Positions 1-12,691 of a stretch of 64,000 bases of DNA are shown piece by piece. The notes beneath the pieces are model-generated. The model did no database searches, was not told where the DNA came from, and worked only from the letters and a program-made list of their open reading frames with translations. How positions within the stretch are numbered: position 1 is the first letter of the stretch; the number at the start of each line of letters is the position of its first letter. The DNA is from Mantamonas sphyraenae (lineage: Eukaryota > CRuMs > Mantamonadidae), in assembly GCA_026936335.1 (NCBI GenBank), contig JAPMXV010000016.1:248001-312000 (forward strand). The letters run 5' to 3'. The position numbers were made by a program, and so were the translations under genes.

Positions 1-1516
1 GGCCCACTCGCCCGAGGTGGCCGTTAAGAATGTGGCTCTGTCGTGTGTGTCTGCGCTGTGTGGTGCGCAGGAGGAGCTGGAGGACGTGAGTGGCATTGTA
101 GAGGTGGTGCGTGAGGCAAGCCAATCGGTGGGGTTGCGCCACGAGTGTGCACAGGTGTTGCTGGCACTGGCAGGTGCACACGCACGACACATGGCAGGGT
201 GTTGGGAGCAGTGGCATCCGTTGGTGGACGACACCATGGCAAACGACGACCAAACAGTGCGCCTGAACAGCATGCGCATTGCAGAGGCCTTTGCCGAACA
301 CGGCAGTCCCGACGTGCACATGTGGGCGTACATGCTCACCACGTGGGTGACCCAACGGCTGCAGGACAGCTTCCATGCCGTACGCGTCGCTGCCCTGTCC
401 TGCTGTGCGCACCTGGACGCGGACATGTACGCGGCCCTGGACACCGAGCTGGTGGAACTGTGTCAACAGGCTGCCCTGGGTGAGGTGTCACACAGCAAAC
501 CTGCTGTGCGTGTGGCTGCATGCAGGCTGTTGGGTGTGCTGGTGTGTCTTGCGGCAGGCGGAGTCCGTGGCGGTGAGGAGATTGCCGGCGCCGAGTTTGT
601 GCACCGGGCAACGGAGGCGTTGTACGAGGCATTGAAGGACAGCAACGCGGCAGTACGCATGCGTGCGTGCTGGGCACTGGCTGGATTGTGTGACGTGGAG
701 GCGTATGTGGGTGACGAAGAGGCAGAGGGACGGGTGGAGGAGTTGTGCCGGTTGAGCACGATGATGGTGGAAGTGGTGCGAAAGGACGTGGAAAAGGTGC
801 GTGCAAACGCATGTCGCACGCTTGGCAATCTGATGGCGCACGCAGGCCCTGGGTTTGGTGGACAGGAGGCGTTTGATGAGGTGGCAGAGGCGTTGGTGGG
901 TGCGTGTGCAGGCAAGGGGGTCAAGGTGCGCTGGAACGCAGCGCATGCGTTGGGACACGCGTTGGCAAACGTCCAAAGTGGCTGGATGGAGAAGTCATGG
1001 CGAGCGGAGGCGATCGGTGCTCTGTGCACGCTGGTGGCAGGGGAGAAGAACTACAAAGTGCGCATCAACGCGGTGAGTGCGTTGGGCAGCGTGCCGGACA
1101 AGAATGGGTATGGTGATGAGTACGCAGAGGTGCTGTGCCTGCTGATTGAGGCCCGGAAGGCGGTGGAAGGGGAGCGAGTGGACGTGAAGGAGTACAGGTA
1201 CAAGGCGTCGCTGCTGGACGCGATGCTGGAGGCGTTTGCACACGTGGTGCAGATGAGCAGGCGGATGGACTTTCAGGGCGAGCTGCAGGAGGTGATGGTG
1301 CGTGAGGGCGAATATGTGGTGGGGATGCTGGAGGAGCGGGAACGGAAACATGGCCTTGTGCTGGATCTGTACAACTCGGTGCTCGAACTCTACGAGAGCA
1401 AGATGAAGGGCACGCTGACAATGAGTCTGCTGCAGCGTCTGCAGGACAAGGTGAGTGGGGAGGACGGTAGTCTGGACGGCAGCTTCACGAGCACGAGCAG
1501 CGGCATGGCAGAATGA
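1..1516 (+). CDS. HEATR6: HEATR6-like HEAT-repeat protein, 3' part
   Basis: The reading frame is open from the left edge of the window (first full codon at base 2) and ends with TGA at 1514-1516, so the 5' part of the gene lies outside. About 504 residues are visible. They form repeated two-helix HEAT units with recurring Val-Arg/Ala/Leu patterns, for example KVRWNAAHALGHALAN and KVRINAVSALGSVP. These two motifs and the spacing to the following 'YxYKxSLLDAMLEAF' stretch resemble the C-terminal third of animal HEATR6 as I remember it. HEAT proteins are scaffolds; the cellular role of HEATR6 is poorly known. The C-terminus is a short Ser/Thr-rich tail. The stop lies 12 bp from the stop of the convergent LC8 gene, so 3' UTRs must overlap. 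The family call rests on remembered similarity; another HEAT protein is possible. Confidence 0.75.
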   Translation, partial: AHSPEVAVKNVALSCVSALCGAQEELEDVSGIVEVVREASQSVGLRHECAQVLLALAGAHARHMAGCWEQWHPLVDDTMANDDQTVRLNSMRIAEAFAEHGSPDVHMWAYMLTTWVTQRLQDSFHAVRVAALSCCAHLDADMYAALDTELVELCQQAALGEVSHSKPAVRVAACRLLGVLVCLAAGGVRGGEEIAGAEFVHRATEALYEALKDSNAAVRMRACWALAGLCDVEAYVGDEEAEGRVEELCRLSTMMVEVVRKDVEKVRANACRTLGNLMAHAGPGFGGQEAFDEVAEALVGACAGKGVKVRWNAAHALGHALANVQSGWMEKSWRAEAIGALCTLVAGEKNYKVRINAVSALGSVPDKNGYGDEYAEVLCLLIEARKAVEGERVDVKEYRYKASLLDAMLEAFAHVVQMSRRMDFQGELQEVMVREGEYVVGMLEERERKHGLVLDLYNSVLELYESKMKGTLTMSLLQRLQDKVSGEDGSLDGSFTSTSSGMAE

Positions 1517-1528
1517 ACGGCATTTCAT

Positions 1529-4910
<3,382 letters not shown>

Positions 4911-4957
4911 TGACACAATCTCACCACCCCACACACCACCCCACCTTCCGTCTCCAA

Positions 4958-7900
4958 TCATCCACTGAGTTCGTTCAGCAGCTCGCCGAACCGTTCGTGG
5001 AGGCTGTTCATCCACTCGAGGAGAAGGCGCGCGTCAAATTCCGACGCACGCACGCGGCACGCCCGCTTGCTCCACAGCGCAGATAGACGTCCGTTTGCAC
5101 TGGCCACACGCACCAACGGCTCCATGTGCACCAGGAACAGCGTTGTAAAGTACACCAGGTACAGCTCGCCGCTGGCCAGCGTCAAACTCGTCACCACTGC
5201 GCGCTGCTCCTTGTCCAACAGGCCAGCAAAGCCGTCGTGCCACCATGCCTTGATCAGTAGGCGCAAACAAACGCCCTGGTTGGCAAATGCATGCGCAATC
5301 GTCGCATGCTGCAGCTCCACCAGCCACTGCACCAGTCCTGCACATCGGTCCACATCCACTCCGAGCATTTCTGCGTGTGCCATGTCACTTCCGTGCTCCT
5401 CGCCCCCACACAGCACCCGAACAACGGCCGTCGCGGGCACATCGCTGCTCAGCAGTGTGTGAACCATGCGTGTGCGGGCCACGCCGTCGCTGCGCACACG
5501 GGCAAGCATCACCAGAGGCTCTTCCCACTGTGCATCCTGTTCTGCACTCTGTCCGCTGTCTCTATCCCCATCCTTGTCGCTCCCTCCCACGCGTCGCTCG
5601 TCCACACACGCCAGCAGCTTTGCCCGCTGACTGGAACACTCGTCGCGAACGCGCACCTCCTCCGCATCCTTCTCCACATCCTGAAGTTCACCACTGTCTC
5701 CATCCTCCCCACCCATGGGCACCCACTGTACACCTTGATCCTCCCACGCGTCGGCATCGCCGTAGTTGCGGAACCATTCGGCCGCAAGTTGCTCAGCGGG
5801 GTCGACCACGTTCAGGCGCCGATCCAATTCCTGAAGCCGCGCGTGCACATCGTACTCACCTGCCAACCGCATGGAAAAGGAAACAGATGTGGCTAGGCAT
5901 GCCAGGAGGATGTTCATGGCCACCCGTTGCTCCGTGTACAGATCGGTGGTCTCCTGCAACGCCTCGTCGTCTGGTAGCAGCACTGTCAACACAAAGTCAC
6001 ACATGATGGGTGGTAACGTGTTGGAGTGCACCCCTTCGGCAAGCACAAGCATGGTGGCCACCGCCTCTTCGTGCGGATGCACCTCCAATGCTTCCAGCTC
6101 CTCGTGCAGGGTGTCGGCAACTTTGTCCGCAAACCCTCCTTCGTACATGAGTAAACACGCATCCTCTTCGCTCAGTACACTTGTGAGTGCGTTGTACAGG
6201 TTGCGCTTGCCACGCAACCGCCTCTCGGTGCGTTCGTACACCATTTGCAGACTGTTCACCGCCGTGTGCAAATGCCCATGTTCGCGCAACTGCGTCAGAC
6301 CCGACGATGTGTGCAGCAAACTGCACATGGTGTGTTGCAACGCACGCAGCCACACAATGCTCCACGCTGCACTGCTCTCCTGCACCTGCTTGTACAGCAT
6401 GCAGAACCTATTCACAAACCCCGTGCTGGCCAGCAACGCCATGCTCACGCTCGACTGAGCAATGTGCTGCAGGGCACCCGAGCAGCTTTGAAGCACAGCA
6501 AACGCAGTTCTGGATGCCTGCTCGTCACTCTCCATCCCGTGGGCCATTCCGGTCAACATGGCTTGCAACGACCCACACAGACAATGCAGCAGCAGATGCG
6601 CACGCCAATGCGCGTTCTTGGTGCTTTCGCGCCACGAGGGCATATCCAGGTCGTCGTCGTCGCTGTCGTCCGAGGAGAGCGACGACGAGTCGGAAAACTG
6701 GTCTTCCGTCAGCACAATAGTGAGCAGGCCCGGACCGTTGCACACGGCACACAACACCTCGCAGAATGCATGCAAACAGTGGAGCGCAAAGGTATCGTCG
6801 TGAACCTGAGCACACACATCAATGAGCTTGGCACATGTGGTGAGGAGCAGGCGCAACGGCGCAGCCTGTGTGAGTGCTGCAGCATTCGATGCGTGCTGCT
6901 GCACCATTTCCGTCAGCCGCATGCGTACGACATCTACCAGCGCCATACGCATGTGCAATGGCACAGACGACGTTTGGTTAGGAGCCATGAGTTGCAGCAG
7001 CAGGAGGAGGGTGCCCTGCAGATCAAGCTGCACATCCAGTGTCGTCGACTCCACCGGAAACAATACGCGCGCCTCCGCATACCGTGTCAGCATGCCCATG
7101 ATGGATGCACAGCTGATTGTGTGGCTGGTGTGCAACAGGACTGTCGGCAGAGCGCGAGAGTGTGCCGTGTCCCGTGACGAGGCACTCGATCGCGCCGCGC
7201 TGCCACTCCCATCCGTAAACGCCGTGTTGGGACTGTCGTTGCTAAACTGGGAATGCGAGCGTGCAGTGTGCCTGGAACGAGAGCGGCTGCCAGCGTCGAT
7301 GTGAATCAATTCGGCGTCGTCGACCTCGTCCACATCGGCCACCACGGCGCTGCTGCCGGGACGCGACTGCAGCTGATGCGCACGTGCACTGCTCTTGACG
7401 TTGACTTGCATGCCCAATGGCGCAACTACGTCGCCTGCGTTGCCATTGCCGACGTTGGGCATGTGCCACAGCTGCGAGTGAAGCACAATGCGTTGAGCAA
7501 AGACAGCAGCTGCGCCTGTTTCCAGCATGCTGTGCAACACCGCACTACGCCACTGTTTGCCCGACACCCAGGACATGAGCCATTCGGCACGCGGGTCAAA
7601 CAGAGCCAGGTACTGGGCAGGCGAGGCGAGGGCATCGTCGCCCGGTTGCATCGCCAGCAACTCAAAGGTGCTCTCAAACAACGCCGCCGCCAGCTGTTCC
7701 GGCACATACACCCACTGCTTGGGAAGTTGTCGTTGCATCTGGTTGACCAGACGGAACTGTTGGAGCACAGGACCGCTGAGCCACGTGTGGCCCTCCTCCA
7801 GCGAGTGATCGTGTGGCGCCACCAGCGTTTCGGCCAGCGGATTGCGACCGAGAAACACATCGACGAGGTGGCTGACCAGCATGTGGTACACCTGAGCACC

Positions 7901-9047
7901 AGCCACAGCCGCCTCCGAGGTGAAGACGTTGCGAAGCATTCTCAACGCAGGCACGCGTACACGAGGATCACGATGGCCCAACACATGCTTCAACCCCTTC
8001 TGAAGCTCCGGCCAGTATTCTGTACAAGCAATGTCCGCGCTACTAAACTTGGACAGCGTCTGCATGGCCGTCACACGCGCCTCCAATTTGCCTCGTTGCA
8101 ACGTGCCGGCAATGCTCCGCAGCTCCTCAAACGGAGGCAGCGACGCCAGCGAGAATGCACTGAAGCCACCCTCGCTGCTCGCCGACCCGGAGTACGGCGA
8201 CAGTGCCGTGCGACGTCGCCAGCCGCCGGCAAACAACGAATCTTCTTCGCCGCCGCCTGCTCCTGCGCCGGGCACAGAGCCATTGGGCGACACAACCTCG
8301 TGCGAGGCAGGCGTCCAACGAGAGGACACCAAATGGTCGACGCCATCGCGCGTGCTGCCGATCAGCTCGCTGTGCAGTCGCGAGTACGCGCTGCTCTCCT
8401 GAACGTCCTGCAGAGCCGCACTTTGCAGCTCCTCCATGTGTTGAATAATGATTTCTGCGGGCGAAGACCGGGGCAACAGCGGGTGGTTGGAAGGAAGGTG
8501 GGTGTGTGTGGATTGGGCAGGGCCGATCGATGTCAGCACACGAGAATGGGCCAAAAAGGTTGGCAAGCGGGCCTGCAACGGACCTTGTTCCGTTTTGTGC
8601 GGCTCTTCGTCCATCTTGCGTTGCACATGTCGATCCCAGGCCGCCTCGATGACTGAATCCAGGGCATCGGCCATGCGAGAGCGCACAAAGCGAACAAAAG
8701 AGTATTTCTGCGCGTGTGTGCAAGGATTGAACAGAAAACGGCGTCAGCACAACGTTCTTGGACTCCACACACACACATGGACACACAGACACACGCACAT
8801 GATACCGTGGGTCGCGTTCCTCCAGGTGAAGGAGCTCGTGCTCCATTCTGCCGTCGATGTCGTCGTCTTCGTCGTCCGAGTCGCTCGACGATGCACTTCC
8901 GGGCGAGGTGGGCGAGACGGTGTCGCCCAGGGCGGCAAAACTGCTCCCCTGCGGGCTGCTGTCCGCTTCCATGCCGTAGTACTCGTGATAGGACAGGCGC
9001 GCATCTACCGCTGCCACCAGCTGGTTGATCTTGTTTGCCACGTCCAT
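4958..9047 (-). CDS. TBC1D32: TBC1D32 / broad-minded (BROMI) ciliary protein, three exons
   Basis: Exons are 8799-9047, 8584-8707 and 4958-8454; introns of 91 nt (8708-8798, GTGCGT) and 129 nt (8455-8583, GTCCGT) keep the frame. The predicted protein is 1288 aa, close to human TBC1D32 (about 1257). Landmarks that match my memory of the family: [16 protein letters not shown] near residue 84, a block at residues ~200-300 with [13 protein letters not shown] and [11 protein letters not shown], and [10 protein letters not shown] followed by [16 protein letters not shown] Ser/Asp-rich acidic loop ([14 protein letters not shown]) sits mid-protein. In vertebrates BROMI works with CCRK/CDK20 to control cilium assembly and Hedgehog output, so this gene implies a cilium or flagellum. 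Start 9047 is the ATG preceding [10 protein letters not shown]; further upstream ATGs overlap PHF5A. The gene is head-to-head with PHF5A. Confidence 0.82.
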
Positions 9048-9121
9048 GGCACGCCAGCCGTCGTCGTTGGCTGCGCTGTCGCCTGCAGCCAAACTCTCTC
9101 TCGCAGCAGCACTCAGGAAAG
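9048..9121. promoter_or_regulatory. Shared divergent promoter, TBC1D32 / PHF5A
   Basis: Only 74 bp separate the chosen start codons of TBC1D32 (minus, 9047) and PHF5A (plus, 9122). Both 5' UTRs and core promoters must lie here or inside the other gene's 5' sequence. No TATA element was seen. Confidence 0.5.
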
Positions 9122-9638
9122 ATGGTTGGTGACACATTTCCACACTTCTTCCCACACCCACCCACCCACACATCCACCCACACATCTCTCTGACACCTTT
9201 TCCGCCGTGCGCAGAGCAAGCACCACGACGATCTCATCTTGTGCCGCAAGCAGCCGGGGATTGCGGTGGGCCGCCTGTGCGAGAAGTGTAAGTGAAACGC
9301 GCTGTCGTCTCCCGTCATGCTGCATGTCACGCAGCGAGTGTGTGTGTTGGGAGGCTAACACGGATGGTGGTGATCGGGTGGTGAGCGCAGGCGACGGAAA
9401 GTGCCCCATTTGCGATTCGCTGGTCAACCCGTCTGTGCTCGTGCACATCTGTGATGACTGTAACTACGGCTCCAACGAGGGCAGGTGCATTGTGTGCGGA
9501 CACAAGGGGGTGTCCGACGCCTATTACTGCAAGGAGTGCGTGTTGCTGGAGGACGACCGCCTCGGCTGCCCGCGCATCGTCAACATCGGCGAAGCCAAGG
9601 CCGACCGCTTCTACCAACAGAAGAATTTCAAACAATAG
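9122..9638 (+). CDS. PHF5A: PHF5A / SF3b14b splicing factor, three exons
   Basis: PHF5A is the small zinc-knuckle subunit of the SF3b complex of U2 snRNP and contacts the branch-point adenosine region. Exon 2 is 9215-9287 and exon 3 is 9391-9638; the 103-nt intron between them (9288-9390, GTAAGT...GCGCAG) splits the Cys codon of LCEKC|DGKC. The joined protein is 107 aa against about 110 in animals, with the trefoil of CxxC motifs ([38 protein letters not shown]) intact. The N-terminus [13 protein letters not shown] needs an initiator from an upstream exon. The best candidate is ATG at 9122-9124, immediately followed by a 90-nt intron (9125-9214, GTTGGT...GCGCAG), so the first coding exon would be the start codon alone. 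Exon 1 is less certain than the rest. Confidence 0.93.
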
Positions 9639-9653
9639 ACCCGCCAGTGTTTA

Positions 9654-11105
9654 CTATGCATCCCCGTGCACAGTTGCCGATGCTTGCTTCCACCGCCGCA
9701 GCCACATGACAAGCAACGGGAGAGCAATGGGTCCAAAGAGGGGCAGATACACACCCATCTTGTGCTCGTCGGGCACATACAACTGTGCCAACACACTGGG
9801 GTCGTAGTAGGCGTCGTTGGCAAGAGACAGGGCGGCCACACCGTGGCACACGTCGCGTGAGCCGTCGGTCGTCGCCTGCACCTCGGCAATGGCCCGTTGC
9901 ACACGCGTGGCAATGTGTGCCTCGATGGCCATGTTTGGAATGCTGCGCACGACGTCTGCCAAAGCACGCAGCGTGGAACGGCTGTGTTTGGCCATGGCTT
10001 CGCTCCGCCAGCGACGCAGCTGCTGCAACTCCCACGCCGCAATGCCCCTTTTGGGTGTGTCCAAATGCAGACCCGGCGCTGGAGACGTGTGCCAAGTGGT
10101 GGGAAGGCCCATGGCAGCGCGAAGATGAGACACCCATGCACGCATGGCACCGTGCAGAGCATGTTGCTGTTCCGCCTCCCTGTTGAGAATGTACACGCCG
10201 CCCCAGCGTGGAAGCAGCACAGAGGTTCGCATACGGCCATTGTGGCGCACATACAGCGGCTGTTGTACACTTGCAGGCACGTAGACGACGTAGTTGAGGG
10301 TGGGCCCCCGCGTGTCGGAGCTCTGCACATCCCAGTCGTGCAGTTGCACAAACTCACGCACCTGTGTGTGTTCATACACATGGTCCCCACTGCGTGTCAC
10401 CTGTGCTGCCTTTGCGGATCGCCACCCGCTCATGGCCTTGCTCTGTGCCTCCACTTCCACCCGCACACACAAGGCCGCCTCCACCTGCGCAACCAGTGGT
10501 CGCACATACCTCTCGAGCCAGGGCGTCCAGCTGTGTGCAAACAATGCCGTGCGATTGCTTGCATCCGCGTGCATCATGGTCAGCGACACGGAGTAGCGGG
10601 GTGACAGAGGCAGTGTGTGCCGTTCTGGCCCACGTTTTCCACGCACCACATGCTCCACAAACGCACTGAGCACAGCATGCGTGTGTCCCTGCGACCACAA
10701 AGGCGTGTCTCCATGCATGGACACGCGCATCACAGCCGTGCCATTTGCAAACACCCGAATCGACGCGTCTGCGTTTGTCGCCTCCGAATCCCTCACCTCT
10801 AGCCGGAGCTCGTGGTGCGTTGAGCACGGCTGTGTGCGCACTTGGAATGCGGATTGCATGTGGACGGCCAGAGACCGCGCCACTTTGGCTGAGGACGAGT
10901 GCACACAGAGCACGCCGCGCGTGTCGACGTCCACACGCAACGCATCGAGTGTATCCAGGGGTAGAGGAGTGTGGGGCACGCTCACCAGATGCCACCACAC
11001 CGGAATGGCCAACACAACAAAGACGGTGACCAATGCAATGACCCCGTCCTTCTCCTCCTGCTGGATAGGCAGGTCCACCAAAGCAGGAGTCTTCCTCCGC
11101 CACAT
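9654..11105 (-). CDS. PIGS: GPI transamidase subunit PIG-S
   Basis: PIG-S is a non-catalytic subunit of the ER GPI transamidase complex that attaches GPI anchors to proteins. This single-exon gene encodes 483 aa, a little shorter than human PIGS (about 555). An N-terminal membrane segment follows a short basic cytosolic tail (about residues 20-44, GVIALVTVFVVLAIPVWW) and a second lies near the C-terminus (about 455-472, LPLFGPIALPLLVMWL). This is the expected double-anchored topology with a large luminal domain. The motif LNYVVYVPASVQQPLY followed by PRWGGVYILN corresponds to a block I recall from PIGS. The stop is 15 bp from the PHF5A stop (convergent). The start at 11105 is 56 bp from the divergent four-TM gene. 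Confidence 0.85.
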   Translation of the reverse strand: MWRRKTPALVDLPIQQEEKDGVIALVTVFVVLAIPVWWHLVSVPHTPLPLDTLDALRVDVDTRGVLCVHSSSAKVARSLAVHMQSAFQVRTQPCSTHHELRLEVRDSEATNADASIRVFANGTAVMRVSMHGDTPLWSQGHTHAVLSAFVEHVVRGKRGPERHTLPLSPRYSVSLTMMHADASNRTALFAHSWTPWLERYVRPLVAQVEAALCVRVEVEAQSKAMSGWRSAKAAQVTRSGDHVYEHTQVREFVQLHDWDVQSSDTRGPTLNYVVYVPASVQQPLYVRHNGRMRTSVLLPRWGGVYILNREAEQQHALHGAMRAWVSHLRAAMGLPTTWHTSPAPGLHLDTPKRGIAAWELQQLRRWRSEAMAKHSRSTLRALADVVRSIPNMAIEAHIATRVQRAIAEVQATTDGSRDVCHGVAALSLANDAYYDPSVLAQLYVPDEHKMGVYLPLFGPIALPLLVMWLRRWKQASATVHGDA

Positions 11106-11161
11106 CCTGAAAATTGCGCTGACTCACCCAGAGCAATCACCCAGGCGCATACACGCTCACC
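11106..11161. promoter_or_regulatory. Shared divergent promoter, PIGS / four-TM gene
   Basis: There are 56 bp between the divergent start codons at 11105 (minus) and 11162 (plus). It must contain or overlap both core promoters; no classical element was recognised. Confidence 0.5.
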
Positions 11162-12007
11162 ATGTCCGACGACCTCAAGGCACCGCTCATGCAGTCGCAG
11201 GACCCCGAGCAGCAGCCTGAGGAGCAGCTGCCGGCACACACACAAAGATCGTCGCGTAGCTCGCGCCGAAGCGGCGCCGGTGTCGTCATCCATGACGAAC
11301 CAGACCCGTACGCAGCCCAGCGAGCTGCAGCCCGTGCGCGTGGAGACGACCGCGGCAGCGGAAAGGGCACCGCCGTCCAAACGTACCGGTTCAAGGGCGA
11401 GCAAACGCTGTGGTTCGGGTTGGCCTTGTCCTGTGTTGTTGCCGCCCTCTGGGAAGTCCAGATGCTGCTGTTTGCACTCAGCTGTCACACATACAACCTG
11501 GACACTGGCATCACTCTCGCGTACACCAGCGGACCCGGTGTCACTGTCAACAACCTCGCTTGTTGGGACCCGACCAAGTGGTTTGACCCGACACACAGCA
11601 ATTTCCTTGGCATTGTGGCCATGCCTCCTGCCTTTCAACCGCTCCTCGGTGCAATCTATCTCTGCTGGATTGTGTTTGCCAGCTACAAAACAGCCGAGGC
11701 TCTGTTGGCACGTGACGTGCGACGCCTGCGAAAGCAGCAAACCACCTTCCTTGCCCTCCTGGTCGTCCAGGTCCAGGCCCTGCTCCTCAACGTCGTCACG
11801 TGGGCCACTGTGCTCCTCAGCGAGCGTGAACTGCAGGATCCCAACGCCCTGTGCCGGCAAACGGCCAACGTGCGCTTCGATTTGTGTGATCATGTCGGCA
11901 ACGGCGTGTACTGGGCATTTTCGCTGCTCCTGATCCTGATCCTCGCCTACCGCATGATAAAACGCACCCAAGACGATCTTTTGCAAGCACGCGTGAATGG
12001 AGATTAA
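11162..12007 (+). CDS. Four-TM membrane protein of unknown function
   Basis: Single-exon ORF of 281 aa. The first ~75 residues are hydrophilic, rich in Gln, Ser and Arg, and probably cytosolic. Four hydrophobic segments follow: about residues 82-107, 160-185, 196-222 and 241-262 (ending FSLLLILILAYRMI). The loop between TM1 and TM2 contains three Cys and NNLACWDPTKWFDP, which could be an extracytoplasmic disulphide-bonded loop. The C-terminus is short and charged. I do not recognise a family. It is divergent to PIGS with a 56-bp gap. The stop codon overlaps the hexamer ATTAAA, a possible polyadenylation signal, and lies 32 bp from the stop of the convergent HSF-type gene. Confidence 0.75.
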   Translation: MSDDLKAPLMQSQDPEQQPEEQLPAHTQRSSRSSRRSGAGVVIHDEPDPYAAQRAAARARGDDRGSGKGTAVQTYRFKGEQTLWFGLALSCVVAALWEVQMLLFALSCHTYNLDTGITLAYTSGPGVTVNNLACWDPTKWFDPTHSNFLGIVAMPPAFQPLLGAIYLCWIVFASYKTAEALLARDVRRLRKQQTTFLALLVVQVQALLLNVVTWATVLLSERELQDPNALCRQTANVRFDLCDHVGNGVYWAFSLLLILILAYRMIKRTQDDLLQARVNGD

Positions 12008-12039
12008 ACTGGGCGGTCGGGTTCACTTGTGCATTGGTG

Positions 12040-12659
12040 TCAAACTCGTGCCCGCTTTCGATCGTTGCCCCACAGCTCACTGTGCTCCTCGAGGCGGTCT
12101 CCGTCTCTACTCTTGCGCTTTTCCGAGTCCCGTGTGTACGTCTTGCGCCTGTGGGTGGTAACCAGTTCGACCATTTCCATGCATTGCGACATCGTCAGCG
12201 GCACACCCGGGTTTGCCTCGGGATCTTCGTCAAACTGGGCCAGGTCGTGGTGTGTCCAGGTGCACTTTTGGCCCTTGACACGAACAAACCGATAGTTGTT
12301 GAGATTCTTGCGCACAGAGTCCCAGCCGATGCGAAAGAGGACCGCCAGCCGCTGCGGGTTGACAATCTTGATCGACCGCGTCCAGCTCTTGGCGCCTCCG
12401 TAATCTCCAGCGTGGCACCAACGTGCACCTCCAAACAGGGTCCCGTGCGGATCGTACGCCAGCATAAGGAACAGCCTTTCAGGGAACGTGTGCAGCCGCT
12501 TGTTTGCTTCGTCCCGAGCAAACAAACCGCGCCTGGCATCCCACGCAGGGTGTTGCGTGGGCAGCTGCATCTCAGCAGACGACGTTCCCCGTGCTCGGCC
12601 TGTTCCTTTTCCCGATGGCGACTGTCCTGCACCCAGCTGCGCCTGTGCCGAGTCGACAC

Positions 12660-12691
<32 letters not shown>

